A DNA stretch of 64,000 nucleotides, taken from SXOA01 sp051004015 (GTDB lineage Bacteria; Planctomycetota; Planctomycetia; Pirellulales; Pirellulaceae). Made by a program: the position numbers and the translations under genes. Of the stretch, positions 1 through 10,447 are shown one piece after another. Numbering within the stretch: position 1 is the first letter of the stretch; every line of letters starts with the position of its first letter. The notes beneath the pieces were generated by a model. It had not been told where the DNA came from. It did not search any database and worked only from the letters and a program-made list of their open reading frames with translations. Where the stretch lies: the NCBI GenBank assembly GCA_051004015.1, contig JBPCKT010000007.1:1-64000 (forward strand), in the 5' to 3' direction.

Positions 1-121
1 CTGGCGGCGTTTCGTCGCGCCGGCAAAATTCCGACCACAACAAATCAATCGGCAAAAAACTCCGGCCACCGCCAACCACTTCACCGCGGCGGCGTGAGAA
101 CTCGACTAGTTCAACGGGCTG

Positions 122-352
122 TTAGGCCATCATGGAATTGATGAACCCAATATGCGATGCCATGCTTACGGGATAAAGAGAAATCTCCCTGTCCCAAGGG
201 TAAAGTTTCTCGTCAGCAAGGCGAGCGAAGCACGCCATGCAAAGCACGGAGTTGCGATGTTCCAAGGGCACAACAGAAGCCCAAACGTGGTCTGGCACGG
301 CAAAGCCGACCGGATTCACGTGGTAGCACAGGCGGCAGATTTCTCGTGACAT
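122..352 (-). CDS. small CxxC zinc-ribbon protein, conserved hypothetical
   Basis: A 76-residue protein if translation starts at the ATG ending at 352; a TTG at 388 would add 12 residues. It has two Cys pairs, CRLC near the N-terminus and CMAC about 35 residues later, a spacing that suits one zinc-binding knuckle. Between them lies VNPVGFAVPDHVWASVVP, followed by a DEKLYPWDREISLYPVS tail. This arrangement looks like a conserved small family known from planctomycetes and other environmental bacteria, with no assigned function. It is divergent from the next gene, and the two start codons are only 17 bp apart, so they must share a promoter region. No clear Shine-Dalgarno is visible at either candidate start. 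Confidence 0.6.
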   Translation of the reverse strand: MSREICRLCYHVNPVGFAVPDHVWASVVPLEHRNSVLCMACFARLADEKLYPWDREISLYPVSMASHIGFINSMMA

Positions 353-369
353 CACTACAGGATGGCAGT

Positions 370-531
370 ATGGGTTGGCGCAAGGCAAAGGGCACGGACA
401 CTTGGCATTTCTGTACGAATTGCTCTAAGTGGCCGACCAAAGACTACGAGGAGTCGAAAACCAAGCCTACTTCCGGTGAGCTGTGCAACGAGTGCCGCTC
501 GAAGGAAGCAAACAACACCTGCCAGAAGTAG
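370..531 (+). CDS. 53-residue CxxC..CxxC zinc-ribbon protein
   Basis: A small ORF starting at the ATG at 370, preceded by AGGATGG at suitable spacing. The protein reads GTDTWHFCTNCSKWPT, then about 20 residues, then GELCNECRSKEAN, giving two CxxC knuckles separated by about 22 residues, a typical zinc-ribbon geometry. An in-frame extension upstream to 157 exists, but it lies antisense to the neighbouring gene and is compositionally odd, so the short start is preferred. A strong terminator follows at 570-600. No function can be assigned; the aromatic WH before the first knuckle may point to nucleic-acid or protein binding, which is inference only. Confidence 0.55.
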   Translation: MGWRKAKGTDTWHFCTNCSKWPTKDYEESKTKPTSGELCNECRSKEANNTCQK

Positions 532-569
532 TTCTAGCAGAGTTCCCTAAGTTTGGAAAACTAAGGATG

Positions 570-600
570 GCCCTGCCGAGCAAGTCTGGCGGGGCTTTTT
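570..600 (+). terminator. rho-independent terminator
   Basis: An 8-bp GC stem (GCCCTGCC at 570-577 with GGCGGGGC at 588-595, one G-T pair) and a 10-nt loop are followed by five T residues. It lies 39 bp after the zinc-ribbon ORF and would end its transcript. Confidence 0.7.
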
Positions 601-627
601 CATGCGCGGGCGGGTAGAATGGGGGGC

Positions 628-717
628 ATGAATCTCAAAACTATCGCCATCGTCTTCGTGGCAATTTCCATCTTTCTAACTTCCGTGGTCCTAATGATCG
701 TCATGTTCAATCGGTGA
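628..717 (+). CDS. possible 29-residue single-pass membrane protein
   Basis: ATG at 628 follows a GGGGGG purine stretch 1-7 nt upstream. It opens a frame encoding MNLKTIAIVFVAISIFLTSV, then VLMIVMFNR and a TGA stop. The product is a basic N-terminus followed by one uninterrupted hydrophobic helix of about 22 residues, as in small membrane regulators. It starts just after a terminator and ends about 160 bp before the convergent kinase gene, so it would be a stand-alone transcript. Hydrophobicity and a plausible ribosome site are the only evidence; chance cannot be excluded at this length. Confidence 0.35.
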   Translation: MNLKTIAIVFVAISIFLTSVVLMIVMFNR

Positions 718-878
718 TGCCTAACTTTTAATCAGCCACTTTTGGCCGGCAACAAATGTAGGCCCATGACCAGCCCTCGAATATGTACAATTGTAACTAT
801 ACGGTTGGCACAGTCAAGCCCCGCACGAAAAGATTTTTGGAGGTGTTGCCCCTCTCTAAATCCGGGCTCGCGCGCCAG

Positions 879-3800
879 TTACTTCCCGCTGCTACCCGCC
901 GGAGCCTGTTTCGCCGCGGGGATGTTGAAGTCGCCGCCGAGGGTGACGTCGGGGCGGCGGGTGTGGAACTGCTCCGCGCCGGCGGCGGTGACTTTCGTCC
1001 GTCGCAGGCTGAGCCGGCGCAGCTTCTTCATATCGGCCAGCCGCAGGACGTCGGCATCGCCTCCTGACCAGTCATGGAGTTGCAGCCGCTCGAGCGTGGT
1101 GTTGGCACAGAGTTGCGCGAACGCCATGTTGTCGATTTGTGGATCAAGAAGGTACAACTCCGTCACCCGAGGGAGCTGTTCGAATTGAGCGGCCAGTCCG
1201 GTTGGAAAAGGGGAAAAGTACATGGTCAATCGTCGCAACCGGGGAAATGTCTCCAGGTGATTCGGCGGCCCAACCGTCACGTCCTTGGCGAGCACGGCGA
1301 GTTGTTCCAAATTGGCTAGTTTGGCGAGGGGGGACAGCCCCGCTCCCACGTCGCCCCGCAGGCTACGTCCGTCAAATCTCTGCAGGCCGGGAAAGAGTGT
1401 CACAAGTTCGGGCAGATCCGAGTATTGCAATTGAGTCCCATACACCTCAATTTCCTGTAGCGGCAGTTTTTTCAATGCGCGCAGGCCTTGGATGGTGACA
1501 GGCAAGTTGCCGAGTGAGAGACTTTCGAGGCGCTCGACGCCAGCCAGGAGAAGCACCCCTTCCTCCGTCACGCGAGTTGAAATGAGTGTTAGTACGCGCA
1601 GCGGTGGCAAGTGGACGAGCTTCGCCAGTCCTACATCCGTCACGGCGGTCTGCTGAAGATTGATGACTTCCAACGTCGGGATCTGGGCCAATGCTACCAT
1701 GCCAGGATCGGTGATTTGTGGGTTGTCGATAAGGCTGACGCTCCGCAGTTTTGTCAGAGATTGGAAGCGTGCCAGGTCCACATCGGCGACGCGCGGGTTC
1801 CTATCGAGAACGATCTGAACTACTTGGAATGGCTGATCGGGAAGTGGAGGTTTGGCGACAATGCGATAGGGCGACGTTCCGCCTTCTTGCACTTGCACCG
1901 TGCCGCCGATCGACAGCACCCACTCGGCAACGGCGCGCTCCTTAGCGTAGTCCGGTGTTTTGGCGGGCTCCTTCGCGACAGCCAGACCGGCCACCCACTT
2001 GGCCCCGACGATCGTGCCGTGGTGGTTGCGGCCGGAGGAGTCCTTCAGCACGTCCCCCTGGCCTTCGTCGAAGTGGTAGAGGGCCAGCGTATCTTTGTCG
2101 GTCTCAAAACGTGTTTTCGGCGTGAAGTCCTTGTCGTAGCGGGCAACATTGGAAATCCGCACTTCGTCGATCACGCCGTGGAAGACGCCGAAAAGAGTCT
2201 GTTGCTTGTCATCGCGGCGATAACCGAAACCCACAAAGGTGGGGTTTGAAGCATATTGACTCGACAAAGCGAAATCCTCGCCAGCGGCGCGCGCTTCACC
2301 ATTGCTAATCTCGTACGCCTTTTTCTCCGGGTCGAGCTTGCCATCCACGAAAAAGTGGATCGTCCTCCCGTCATAAACACCGGCCAGATGAACCACCTGT
2401 TCGAGCGGTAATGATGATTGATACGTGAAAATCGAGTTCTCGGCTGCATCCTGGATGCTGAATTGCCAAGAATTGACCTCGTTAAGCCCTCCTACTTGCG
2501 ACAGGTATACCGGAGTTCTACCAATGATGGTTCTGATTTCCCCTCCGGTCGTTGCCGTGAGCGAATGGGCCGACACAAACGTCTCGATCGTGAACGGCTG
2601 GCGCGGGTTCGTCTTCACCTCCTCAAACTGGAGCGACGGAATCTCCACATAGCTCGCCTTGCCGTCGAATTCCAGGGCGTAATCGCGCGGCGGTGCCTGT
2701 TTCACCGCGGGCGCGCGGGGGGTTCTGGCGGGGAGATTGGCCTGGCCCAAAAGCTTGTCCCCTTGCATCACGTCGACGCGGCTCCCCACGCGTTCCACAC
2801 GGACCGTGACGTTTTTCCCCTTCTTCAAGACCAGCTTGTTGGTCTCAAAGGTGAAGTCACCTCGCTGCACGATCAGCGTCTTCTCGCCAGCGGAAAGTCT
2901 CACGTCCTTTCCCTGATCCGCCTGCTTGAAAACAATTTCGGTCCCCTTGATGGCCACCTCAATCTGGGGATCATCGATCTCCACTCGAATCAGGCCATCC
3001 TTCGTCTGCACGAAGAACACGACCACGGCCGCCAGGAACAACAGCAATCCACCGCTTCCGGCCGCTACCAAGACCAGGGGATTCCGCCACCAGGGGCCAA
3101 GCAGCAGTTTGTGGACCTTGGCCGGCCTGGCTACTACCACGGGGAGCGAAGTTGATACCAGTGGACTGGTGGCGCTCTCGCTCGGCTGCGAGACGAAGGT
3201 ATCGGGCACTGCTTCCGGCGACGCTGGAGAGGGCCGCACGGCGACGACCAGCGCTGCCTCTTGCGCAAGACTTCGTGGCGCAGCGATCCCTTCTCTCAAG
3301 TCCAGATTTGGATTTGTGCGGTACGGATCATCGAGGGTGGAGGCGATTGTGCGTGGGTCGCCGGCCGTCCCCTCCTCGACCTGGCAAGCGGTGAGGGCCG
3401 CAATCACCTCCTGCATTTTCTGGTAACGATCCGCGGGGCGCTTGGCGACCATTTTGGCGAACACCGCGTCCAGCGCCGGCGGGACCGACGGGGAGGCCTG
3501 CCGCAGGGAAGGAATGGCTTTCTCGCGGTGGGCCAGTAGCGTTGCCATGATGGACTCCCCTTCGTAGAGCGCCCGGCCCGCGAGCAGATACCACCGTGAC
3601 ACTCCCAGAGAATAAATGTCGGCCCGGGCATCGGCGTGTTTGGTGTCCAGCGCCTGCTCGGGAGGCATGTAGTCGACGGTCCCCATGATCTGGCCGGTGC
3701 CGGTCAGCTCGTCCTGGTTGGCTCCAGCCGAATCGAGTCGAGCCAGGCCCATGTCGAGGATCTTGAGCGTTCCTTCCTTGTCGAGCAGCAGATTGGCGGG

Positions 3801-4394
3801 CTTGATATCCCGGTGGACGACGCCGTTTCTGTGCGCATACTCCAAACCGCGGGCCGCCTGCAAGATGCAGTCCAGGGCCGGCCGAACCGCGAGCGGTCCG
3901 CGCCGCTTGACGTGCGACGACAAGTCGGTTCCCTCGACGTATTCCATCGCCAGATAATTCTGCCCCTTGGCACGGCCGGCATCGTAAGCGACGACGATGT
4001 TCGGATGCGACAGTCTGGCGGCAGCTTTGACTTCGCGTTCGAAACGCTTGATGGCCGCTTCGTCCTTGGTCATCGAGCTCGGCAGCAGCTTGATGGCGAC
4101 CAGCCGATCCATACGGCGATGGCGGGCCTTAAACACTTGCCCCATGCCGCCGGCCCCGATCTTCGCCAGCAGGATATAGTCACCCAGCACGAGCGGCGTG
4201 GCGCCGCCAGTAAGAATCTCCTTGGCCTGGAACTGCGTCAGCTTCTCCCGCTGGATCAGCACCTGGGCAAACGTCTCGCCATCCTTGGGACGCTGCCCCG
4301 CCGGCAGTCCGTTCCAGAGCGTCTTAATCTCGTCCGCCGACGAAAGCCCCGCGGTGATGACGGCCTTTGCGAATTGGTCAGCCGATAGCAGCAT
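879..4394 (-). CDS. Ser/Thr protein kinase with LamG and leucine-rich-repeat ectodomain
   Basis: A 1171-residue receptor-like kinase. Residues 1-70 form a small domain often seen in front of planctomycete kinases. The kinase follows with glycine loop IGAGGMG (79-85), Lys102 in VAIKLLP, HRDIKPAN (194-201), DMG (214-216, in place of DFG) and a PPEQA activation segment. A Pro/Ser-rich linker leads to one membrane helix near residue 450 (LVLVAAGSGGLLLFLAAVVV). The outside part holds a LamG/concanavalin-like domain at about 590-770 (FDGKASYVEIPSL, IIDEVRISNVARY, ALYHFDEGQGD) and leucine-rich repeats to the C-terminus. The catalytic residues are present, so the kinase should be active. A GGAGGAG Shine-Dalgarno precedes the ATG. 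The ligand is unknown. Confidence 0.93.
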   Translation of the reverse strand: MLLSADQFAKAVITAGLSSADEIKTLWNGLPAGQRPKDGETFAQVLIQREKLTQFQAKEILTGGATPLVLGDYILLAKIGAGGMGQVFKARHRRMDRLVAIKLLPSSMTKDEAAIKRFEREVKAAARLSHPNIVVAYDAGRAKGQNYLAMEYVEGTDLSSHVKRRGPLAVRPALDCILQAARGLEYAHRNGVVHRDIKPANLLLDKEGTLKILDMGLARLDSAGANQDELTGTGQIMGTVDYMPPEQALDTKHADARADIYSLGVSRWYLLAGRALYEGESIMATLLAHREKAIPSLRQASPSVPPALDAVFAKMVAKRPADRYQKMQEVIAALTACQVEEGTAGDPRTIASTLDDPYRTNPNLDLREGIAAPRSLAQEAALVVAVRPSPASPEAVPDTFVSQPSESATSPLVSTSLPVVVARPAKVHKLLLGPWWRNPLVLVAAGSGGLLLFLAAVVVFFVQTKDGLIRVEIDDPQIEVAIKGTEIVFKQADQGKDVRLSAGEKTLIVQRGDFTFETNKLVLKKGKNVTVRVERVGSRVDVMQGDKLLGQANLPARTPRAPAVKQAPPRDYALEFDGKASYVEIPSLQFEEVKTNPRQPFTIETFVSAHSLTATTGGEIRTIIGRTPVYLSQVGGLNEVNSWQFSIQDAAENSIFTYQSSLPLEQVVHLAGVYDGRTIHFFVDGKLDPEKKAYEISNGEARAAGEDFALSSQYASNPTFVGFGYRRDDKQQTLFGVFHGVIDEVRISNVARYDKDFTPKTRFETDKDTLALYHFDEGQGDVLKDSSGRNHHGTIVGAKWVAGLAVAKEPAKTPDYAKERAVAEWVLSIGGTVQVQEGGTSPYRIVAKPPLPDQPFQVVQIVLDRNPRVADVDLARFQSLTKLRSVSLIDNPQITDPGMVALAQIPTLEVINLQQTAVTDVGLAKLVHLPPLRVLTLISTRVTEEGVLLLAGVERLESLSLGNLPVTIQGLRALKKLPLQEIEVYGTQLQYSDLPELVTLFPGLQRFDGRSLRGDVGAGLSPLAKLANLEQLAVLAKDVTVGPPNHLETFPRLRRLTMYFSPFPTGLAAQFEQLPRVTELYLLDPQIDNMAFAQLCANTTLERLQLHDWSGGDADVLRLADMKKLRRLSLRRTKVTAAGAEQFHTRRPDVTLGGDFNIPAAKQAPAGSSGK

Positions 4395-4707
4395 CTGCTC
4401 CTCCGGCGAAATCCGGCGAAATCCTACGTTAAATGGTAATCAATGCGGGGGCAGATTTGAACTGATCGTGGGGGAATATCGCACTACCCTTACGTAGTTC
4501 GACTGTTTGATTTCTAGTGACACGCTGTAAGGGATTTGGTTTCAACACTTTCGCGGTTCAGGAAGGAACAATTTCAAATTAGGACACCGCCTAGAATGGC
4601 GGAAGTTTGACGCCCGTCGTCGTGAATCCTTACAATTGGCGGCACGTCGCCACCTCGCCACCTCGCTTATATTCCTATCCGCGTTCCACCCGAGCCAGAG
4701 TTTTTCG
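4395..4707. other. intergenic region between divergent genes
   Basis: 313 bp separating the kinase (minus) from the membrane/TPR gene (plus). It must hold both promoters, but no convincing -35/-10 pair was found. The only structure seen is a short tandem duplication of TCCGGCGAAA at 4402-4422, directly upstream of the kinase ribosome site. Confidence 0.5.
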
Positions 4708-5469
4708 ATGGAATGGCTGAGCGATTCGCTGGTTTCCGTCGGAGGCATCCTGCTACTGGCCGTGCAAGTCGTCTGCGTCATCCACATCCTGCGAACCGGG
4801 CGTCCCTATTGGTGGATCTGGATCATCTGGTGCATTCCGCTCCTCGGTCTCGCGGCTTATCTGTATATCGAGGTGCGTCCGTCGCTGCGAAAATTCGACC
4901 TGCAATCGCTGCTCTGGAATTTCAAAAGCTCGCCGGAACGCATCCGCATCTTGCAACAATGTCTGGAGAAAACCACGACGATCAGAAACCGCTTGGCACT
5001 CGCCGACGAACTTCGCCGGGCGAAACAGTACGATCAAGAATGCCAGGTCGTGGAAGCCGGACTGCGTGGCCCTTTTTCCAATGACGGGCAACTGCTCTTG
5101 CGCTTGGCGGAAGCGAACCTGGAAGCGGGCCGGAATCAAGAAGCCGATCTGCTGTTTTCCAAAATCGTGCCGGAACGCTCGTCGGACTTCGTACTGAGGC
5201 ATAAGCTGTTGAAGGCGAGGATTTTGGGATCGCTGGGGAAGGATGAGGAGGCGGAGCCGATTTTTCGTGAGCTGGTCGCCTCCAAAAAGAGTGAAGCACC
5301 ACGCTATTACTTCGCCCTGTACCTCCTGAGCCGGAAATAGAAGGCAGAAGCGTCGGCCATCCTGCGGGACATTTTGCATCAGTACCGCCGCGGCACCCAA
5401 GTTTGGCGATTTCAGGAGCGTCAATGGTACTATGCCACCCGCACGCTGCTAAAAACCATGAAAGCTTAG
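4708..5469 (+). pseudogene. membrane-anchored TPR protein interrupted by an in-frame TAG
   Basis: The frame opens at ATG 4708 with two hydrophobic helices and an intervening YWWIWIIW segment, resembling the phospholipase-D-nuclease N-terminal membrane domain, followed by TPR-like helices (NRLALADELRRAKQYDQEC, LRLAEANLEAGRNQEADLL). Translation stops at a TAG at 5338-5340. The same frame then continues without interruption for 42 codons with equally gene-like sequence (AEASAILRDILHQY, VWRFQERQWYYATRTLLKTM) to a TAG at 5467. The 5341-5469 stretch is therefore the original C-terminus. The gene is either a recent nonsense mutant giving a 210-residue product, a readthrough case or a sequencing error. 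DUF1501 starts 7 bp downstream. Confidence 0.75.
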
Positions 5470-5476
5470 CCCTCTC

Positions 5477-6919
5477 ATGAAATTCTCCCTCCCGCCCACC
5501 TCCGTCATATCCACCCCTTGGTCTCGGCGCGAATTCGTGCGTGGGATCGGCTTCGGCATGTTGGGAATCGGGTTGCCGGAATTGTTGCGGCAAAGGGTCT
5601 TGGCGAATCCGCTGGCGGCGAAGTTGGCTGCTCGGCCAGGGAAGGCCAAACACTGCATCATGATTTTTCTCTTCGGCGGGCCGAGCCAGATCGACACCTG
5701 GGACATGAAGCCCGCCGCGGCGGCGGAGTACCGCGGCGAGTTTCAGCCGATGGCGACGGCCGTGCCGGGCGTCAGTTGCTGCGAACATTTGCCGCGGACC
5801 GCGCGGCTGGCAAAGCACCTGGCCATCGTCCGGTCGCTCACGATGACCGGCCGGAGCATCGGGGACCATCATGCCGACACTTACTACGTCCTGACGGGGC
5901 ATCAGCCGGACCGCTCGTTCTTCGTGGAGGGGATCAACCGCAAACCCCACCCGGGGGACTGGCCTTGCCTGGGCTCCACGGTCGCGTCGCGCCTTCCGCC
6001 GAACCCGGAGTTGCCGGGGCTGGTTCAATTGCCGGCCCGCTCGGGCGAAGTCACCAACTACATTAATCCCGGCCAGTTTGCCGGGCGGCTGGGGCCGGCC
6101 TGGGAGCCGCTGCTGGTGCGGGGGGAGCTCGACAAGCCGCGGCAGCTTTCGGTTCCCGCCTTCGAGCTTCCCGCCGACATGCGGCCCGAGCGGCTGGTCG
6201 GCCGACAGACGCTGCTGGCGCAGCTCGATGCGTGGCAATCGCAGGTGGAGCGCCCCGGCGGTCCGCTGGAGACGCTGCAGACCCATCAGCGGCGAGCCCT
6301 CTCCCTGCTCACCTCCGCGAAATCCAAGGAGGCGTTCGACATCAGCCGCGAGCCGGAGGCGGCGCGGGCCCGCTACGGCGAAGACATCAATGGCCAGAGC
6401 CTGCTCATGGCCCGGAGGCTGGTGGAGGCGGGAGTGCCGTTTGTCTGCGTCCACTGGAACGGGCGGAAAGTGGGGGCGGGGCTAAGCTGGGATACCCACA
6501 GCGATAACTTCGGGCAGCTCAAGAATGTGCTGCTGCCGGCCTTTGACGCCGGCTTCTCGGCACTCCTCGAAGACCTGGAAGCTCGCGGTCTCTTGGAGGA
6601 GACCGTGGTGCTGGTGGCTGCCGAAATGGGACGGACGCCGAAGGTGGGTGATCCGCGGACTGGCGGACAGGGACCGCCAGGGCGGGACCACTGGATTCAC
6701 TGCCAGACGGCCCTGCTGGCCGGCGGCGGCATTCGCGGCCAGCATTATGGCGCGTCCGACCGGGTTGCCGGCTATCCCGCCGACCGGCCCGTTTACCCGG
6801 AAGACCTGGCCGCGACCGTCTATCACGCGCTGGGAATCGACCAGCGTCTCGCCTTCACCGACCGCGAAGGACGGACGCAAAGTCTGTTAGACGAAGGCCA
6901 GCCGTTGCCGTTGTTTTGA
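5477..6919 (+). CDS. DUF1501 family protein (Tat-exported, sulfatase fold)
   Basis: 480 residues. The N-terminus has a twin-arginine signal: SRREFVRGIGFGMLGIGLPE around residue 16-35. The body has the DUF1501 signatures KHCIMIFLFGGPSQIDTWD, SLTMTGRSIGDHHADTYYVLTG, WDTHSDNF, VLVAAEMGRTPKV and GGQGPPGRDHW. The family shares the alkaline phosphatase/sulfatase fold and is greatly expanded in planctomycetes, where it usually sits beside DUF1549/DUF1553 cytochrome-domain genes; substrate and reaction are not established. This copy lacks such a neighbour and instead follows the interrupted membrane/TPR gene by 7 bp, so the two were probably cotranscribed. Confidence 0.92.
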   Translation: MKFSLPPTSVISTPWSRREFVRGIGFGMLGIGLPELLRQRVLANPLAAKLAARPGKAKHCIMIFLFGGPSQIDTWDMKPAAAAEYRGEFQPMATAVPGVSCCEHLPRTARLAKHLAIVRSLTMTGRSIGDHHADTYYVLTGHQPDRSFFVEGINRKPHPGDWPCLGSTVASRLPPNPELPGLVQLPARSGEVTNYINPGQFAGRLGPAWEPLLVRGELDKPRQLSVPAFELPADMRPERLVGRQTLLAQLDAWQSQVERPGGPLETLQTHQRRALSLLTSAKSKEAFDISREPEAARARYGEDINGQSLLMARRLVEAGVPFVCVHWNGRKVGAGLSWDTHSDNFGQLKNVLLPAFDAGFSALLEDLEARGLLEETVVLVAAEMGRTPKVGDPRTGGQGPPGRDHWIHCQTALLAGGGIRGQHYGASDRVAGYPADRPVYPEDLAATVYHALGIDQRLAFTDREGRTQSLLDEGQPLPLF

Positions 6920-6961
6920 GGTTTTCCAACGGACCACCGACTTTTCCAGCTGTCTGGGTTC

Positions 6962-6991
6962 TTGCCGTGAGTGGGGGGTGTCTGGTATAGA
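6962..6991 (+). promoter_or_regulatory. candidate sigma-70-type promoter for the glnN leader
   Basis: TTGCCG at 6962-6967, an 18-nt spacer and TATAGA at 6986-6991, with TG just upstream of the -10 (extended -10 type). Transcription would start near 6998, before the 28-codon ORF and about 300 nt before glnN. Confidence 0.4.
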
Positions 6992-7030
6992 AGTTTGTCC
7001 TGGGGCGCGGCGCAAACGCAGGGAGCCAAC

Positions 7031-7117
7031 ATGCGAAATGAGTTCCAGCCGCGCGGCCTGATGCTTGCCCGATTTCTGGGCAGAAAAGCCCAAGTATCCG
7101 GCAACTCGCCCCACTGA
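7031..7117 (+). CDS. possible 28-residue leader ORF upstream of glnN
   Basis: ATG at 7031 preceded by GGGAG with 5-nt spacing. The peptide begins MRNEFQPRGLMLARFLGRKA and ends QVSGNSPH at TGA 7115. It lies between a candidate promoter and glnN. It could be a regulatory leader peptide, a small independent protein or a chance frame; no homologous family is recognised. Confidence 0.3.
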   Translation: MRNEFQPRGLMLARFLGRKAQVSGNSPH

Positions 7118-7299
7118 TTTGGCCCAAGCTGACTTACGCGATAACTTGCTAAGTCATGTCAGTAAAGTAGTTTACGTCAATCAACTTGCCGCCAGCATTG
7201 CTCTGGAGCTAGCGGCACATAAGGTGCAATCCCGCCCCTGATTACGCGCGAGGTTCGCGGACTGTTTCTCATTTTTTCCAGGGTAGGAGTGGTAGAACC

Positions 7300-9480
<2,181 letters not shown>

Positions 9481-9527
9481 AGTTCGTGGGGTAGGCTTCC
9501 AGCCTGCCCTGTAAACGAAAGCAATTG

Positions 9528-9561
9528 CGGGCGGAAGGATCAATTCCTTCCGCCCGTTTTT
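9528..9561 (+). terminator. rho-independent terminator of glnN
   Basis: Perfect 12-bp stem (CGGGCGGAAGGA at 9528-9539 with its complement at 9545-9556), 5-nt loop, then five T residues. It ends 17 bp before the ATG of the next gene. Confidence 0.85.
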
Positions 9562-9578
9562 CGTGTACTTTGGGAAGG

Positions 9579-10268
9579 ATGGACCTCGCCGCCAACCTCG
9601 CCCGCGTTCGCCAGCAGATTGCTGAAGCGGCAGTGCGGTCGGGGAGAGGGGCGGAAGACATCGGGCTGGTCGGAGTGACCAAGTATGTAGACATCGCAGC
9701 GACCCGGACACTGTTCGAGGCGGGCCTGCACGACCTCGCCGAAAGCAGGCCCCAGGAGTTGTGGCGGAAGGCGGAAGCGCTGCAGGCTCTGCCCGTCCGC
9801 TGGCACGCCATCGGCCACTTGCAACGGAACAAGGTGGAGCGGACGCTGCCACTCATCTCGCTGCTGCACAGCGGCGATAGCTTGCAGCTTCTCGAGGCGG
9901 TCAGCGCCGCGGCGGTGAAACAAGACCGTGTTGTCGCGACGCTGCTGGAGGTGAACATCAGCGGGGATGCGGCCAAGCACGGGTTTGCCCCTCACGTTTT
10001 ACGCTCTTCTCTTTCGACCATTGCGGCACTACCCGGTATCCAGGTGTGCGGCCTGATGACGATGGCGTCTTTGGAAGGAGGAAACGACCGTGCCCGGCGG
10101 GATTTCGCATCTCTGCGAGAGTTGCGGAATGAGCTGCTCGTCGATTGTCCGCCGCATGTCGAGCTCCAGGAGTTGTCGATGGGCATGACCAGCGACTTCG
10201 TGGAGGCCATCGAAGAAGGGGCCACCATCGTCCGCGTCGGCTCGGCTCTCTTTGAGGGAGGGGAGTAA
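9579..10268 (+). CDS. yggS: YggS/PROSC family PLP-binding protein
   Basis: 229 residues, the normal family length. The family is a single-domain alanine-racemase-type barrel that binds pyridoxal phosphate and takes part in PLP homeostasis and amino-acid balance, without confirmed catalysis. The PLP lysine is K35 in VGVTKYVD. Other signatures are WHAIGHLQRNKVE, LLEVNISGDAAKHGF, GLMTMASL and LSMGMTSDFVEAIEEGATIVRVGSALFG-like end (here RVGSALFEG). The ATG at 9579 directly follows GGGAAGG and lies after the glnN terminator; an upstream in-frame start at 9525 would run through that hairpin and is rejected. Confidence 0.93.
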   Translation: MDLAANLARVRQQIAEAAVRSGRGAEDIGLVGVTKYVDIAATRTLFEAGLHDLAESRPQELWRKAEALQALPVRWHAIGHLQRNKVERTLPLISLLHSGDSLQLLEAVSAAAVKQDRVVATLLEVNISGDAAKHGFAPHVLRSSLSTIAALPGIQVCGLMTMASLEGGNDRARRDFASLRELRNELLVDCPPHVELQELSMGMTSDFVEAIEEGATIVRVGSALFEGGE

Positions 10269-10447
10269 ATGAAACCAATGGCTGCCCACTATCGTCTTAG
10301 CCTTGTGAGTAGTCATGGAACTGCGGCGTCGTAACATCCGCGTAACATGGCCGCGGCGCTGATGGCAAGGCACCTGCGGCGATTTACAATTCCTAATTGC
10401 AATCCTCCGAGCCGCGTGTTCGCGTCCCCCAGGCGCACAGGAGATTT

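Larger units (their letters stand above)
6920..7299. other. leader region of glnN
   Basis: 380 bp without a long gene. It contains a candidate promoter at 6962-6991 and a 28-codon ORF at 7031-7117 described separately, leaving about 300 nt of possible 5' leader in front of glnN. No sigma-54 (GG-N10-GC) site and no recognisable riboswitch was seen. Confidence 0.5.

Noticed and set aside
1..121. possible gene end at the window edge
   Set aside because: No frame with convincing composition enters from the left; nothing can be supported.
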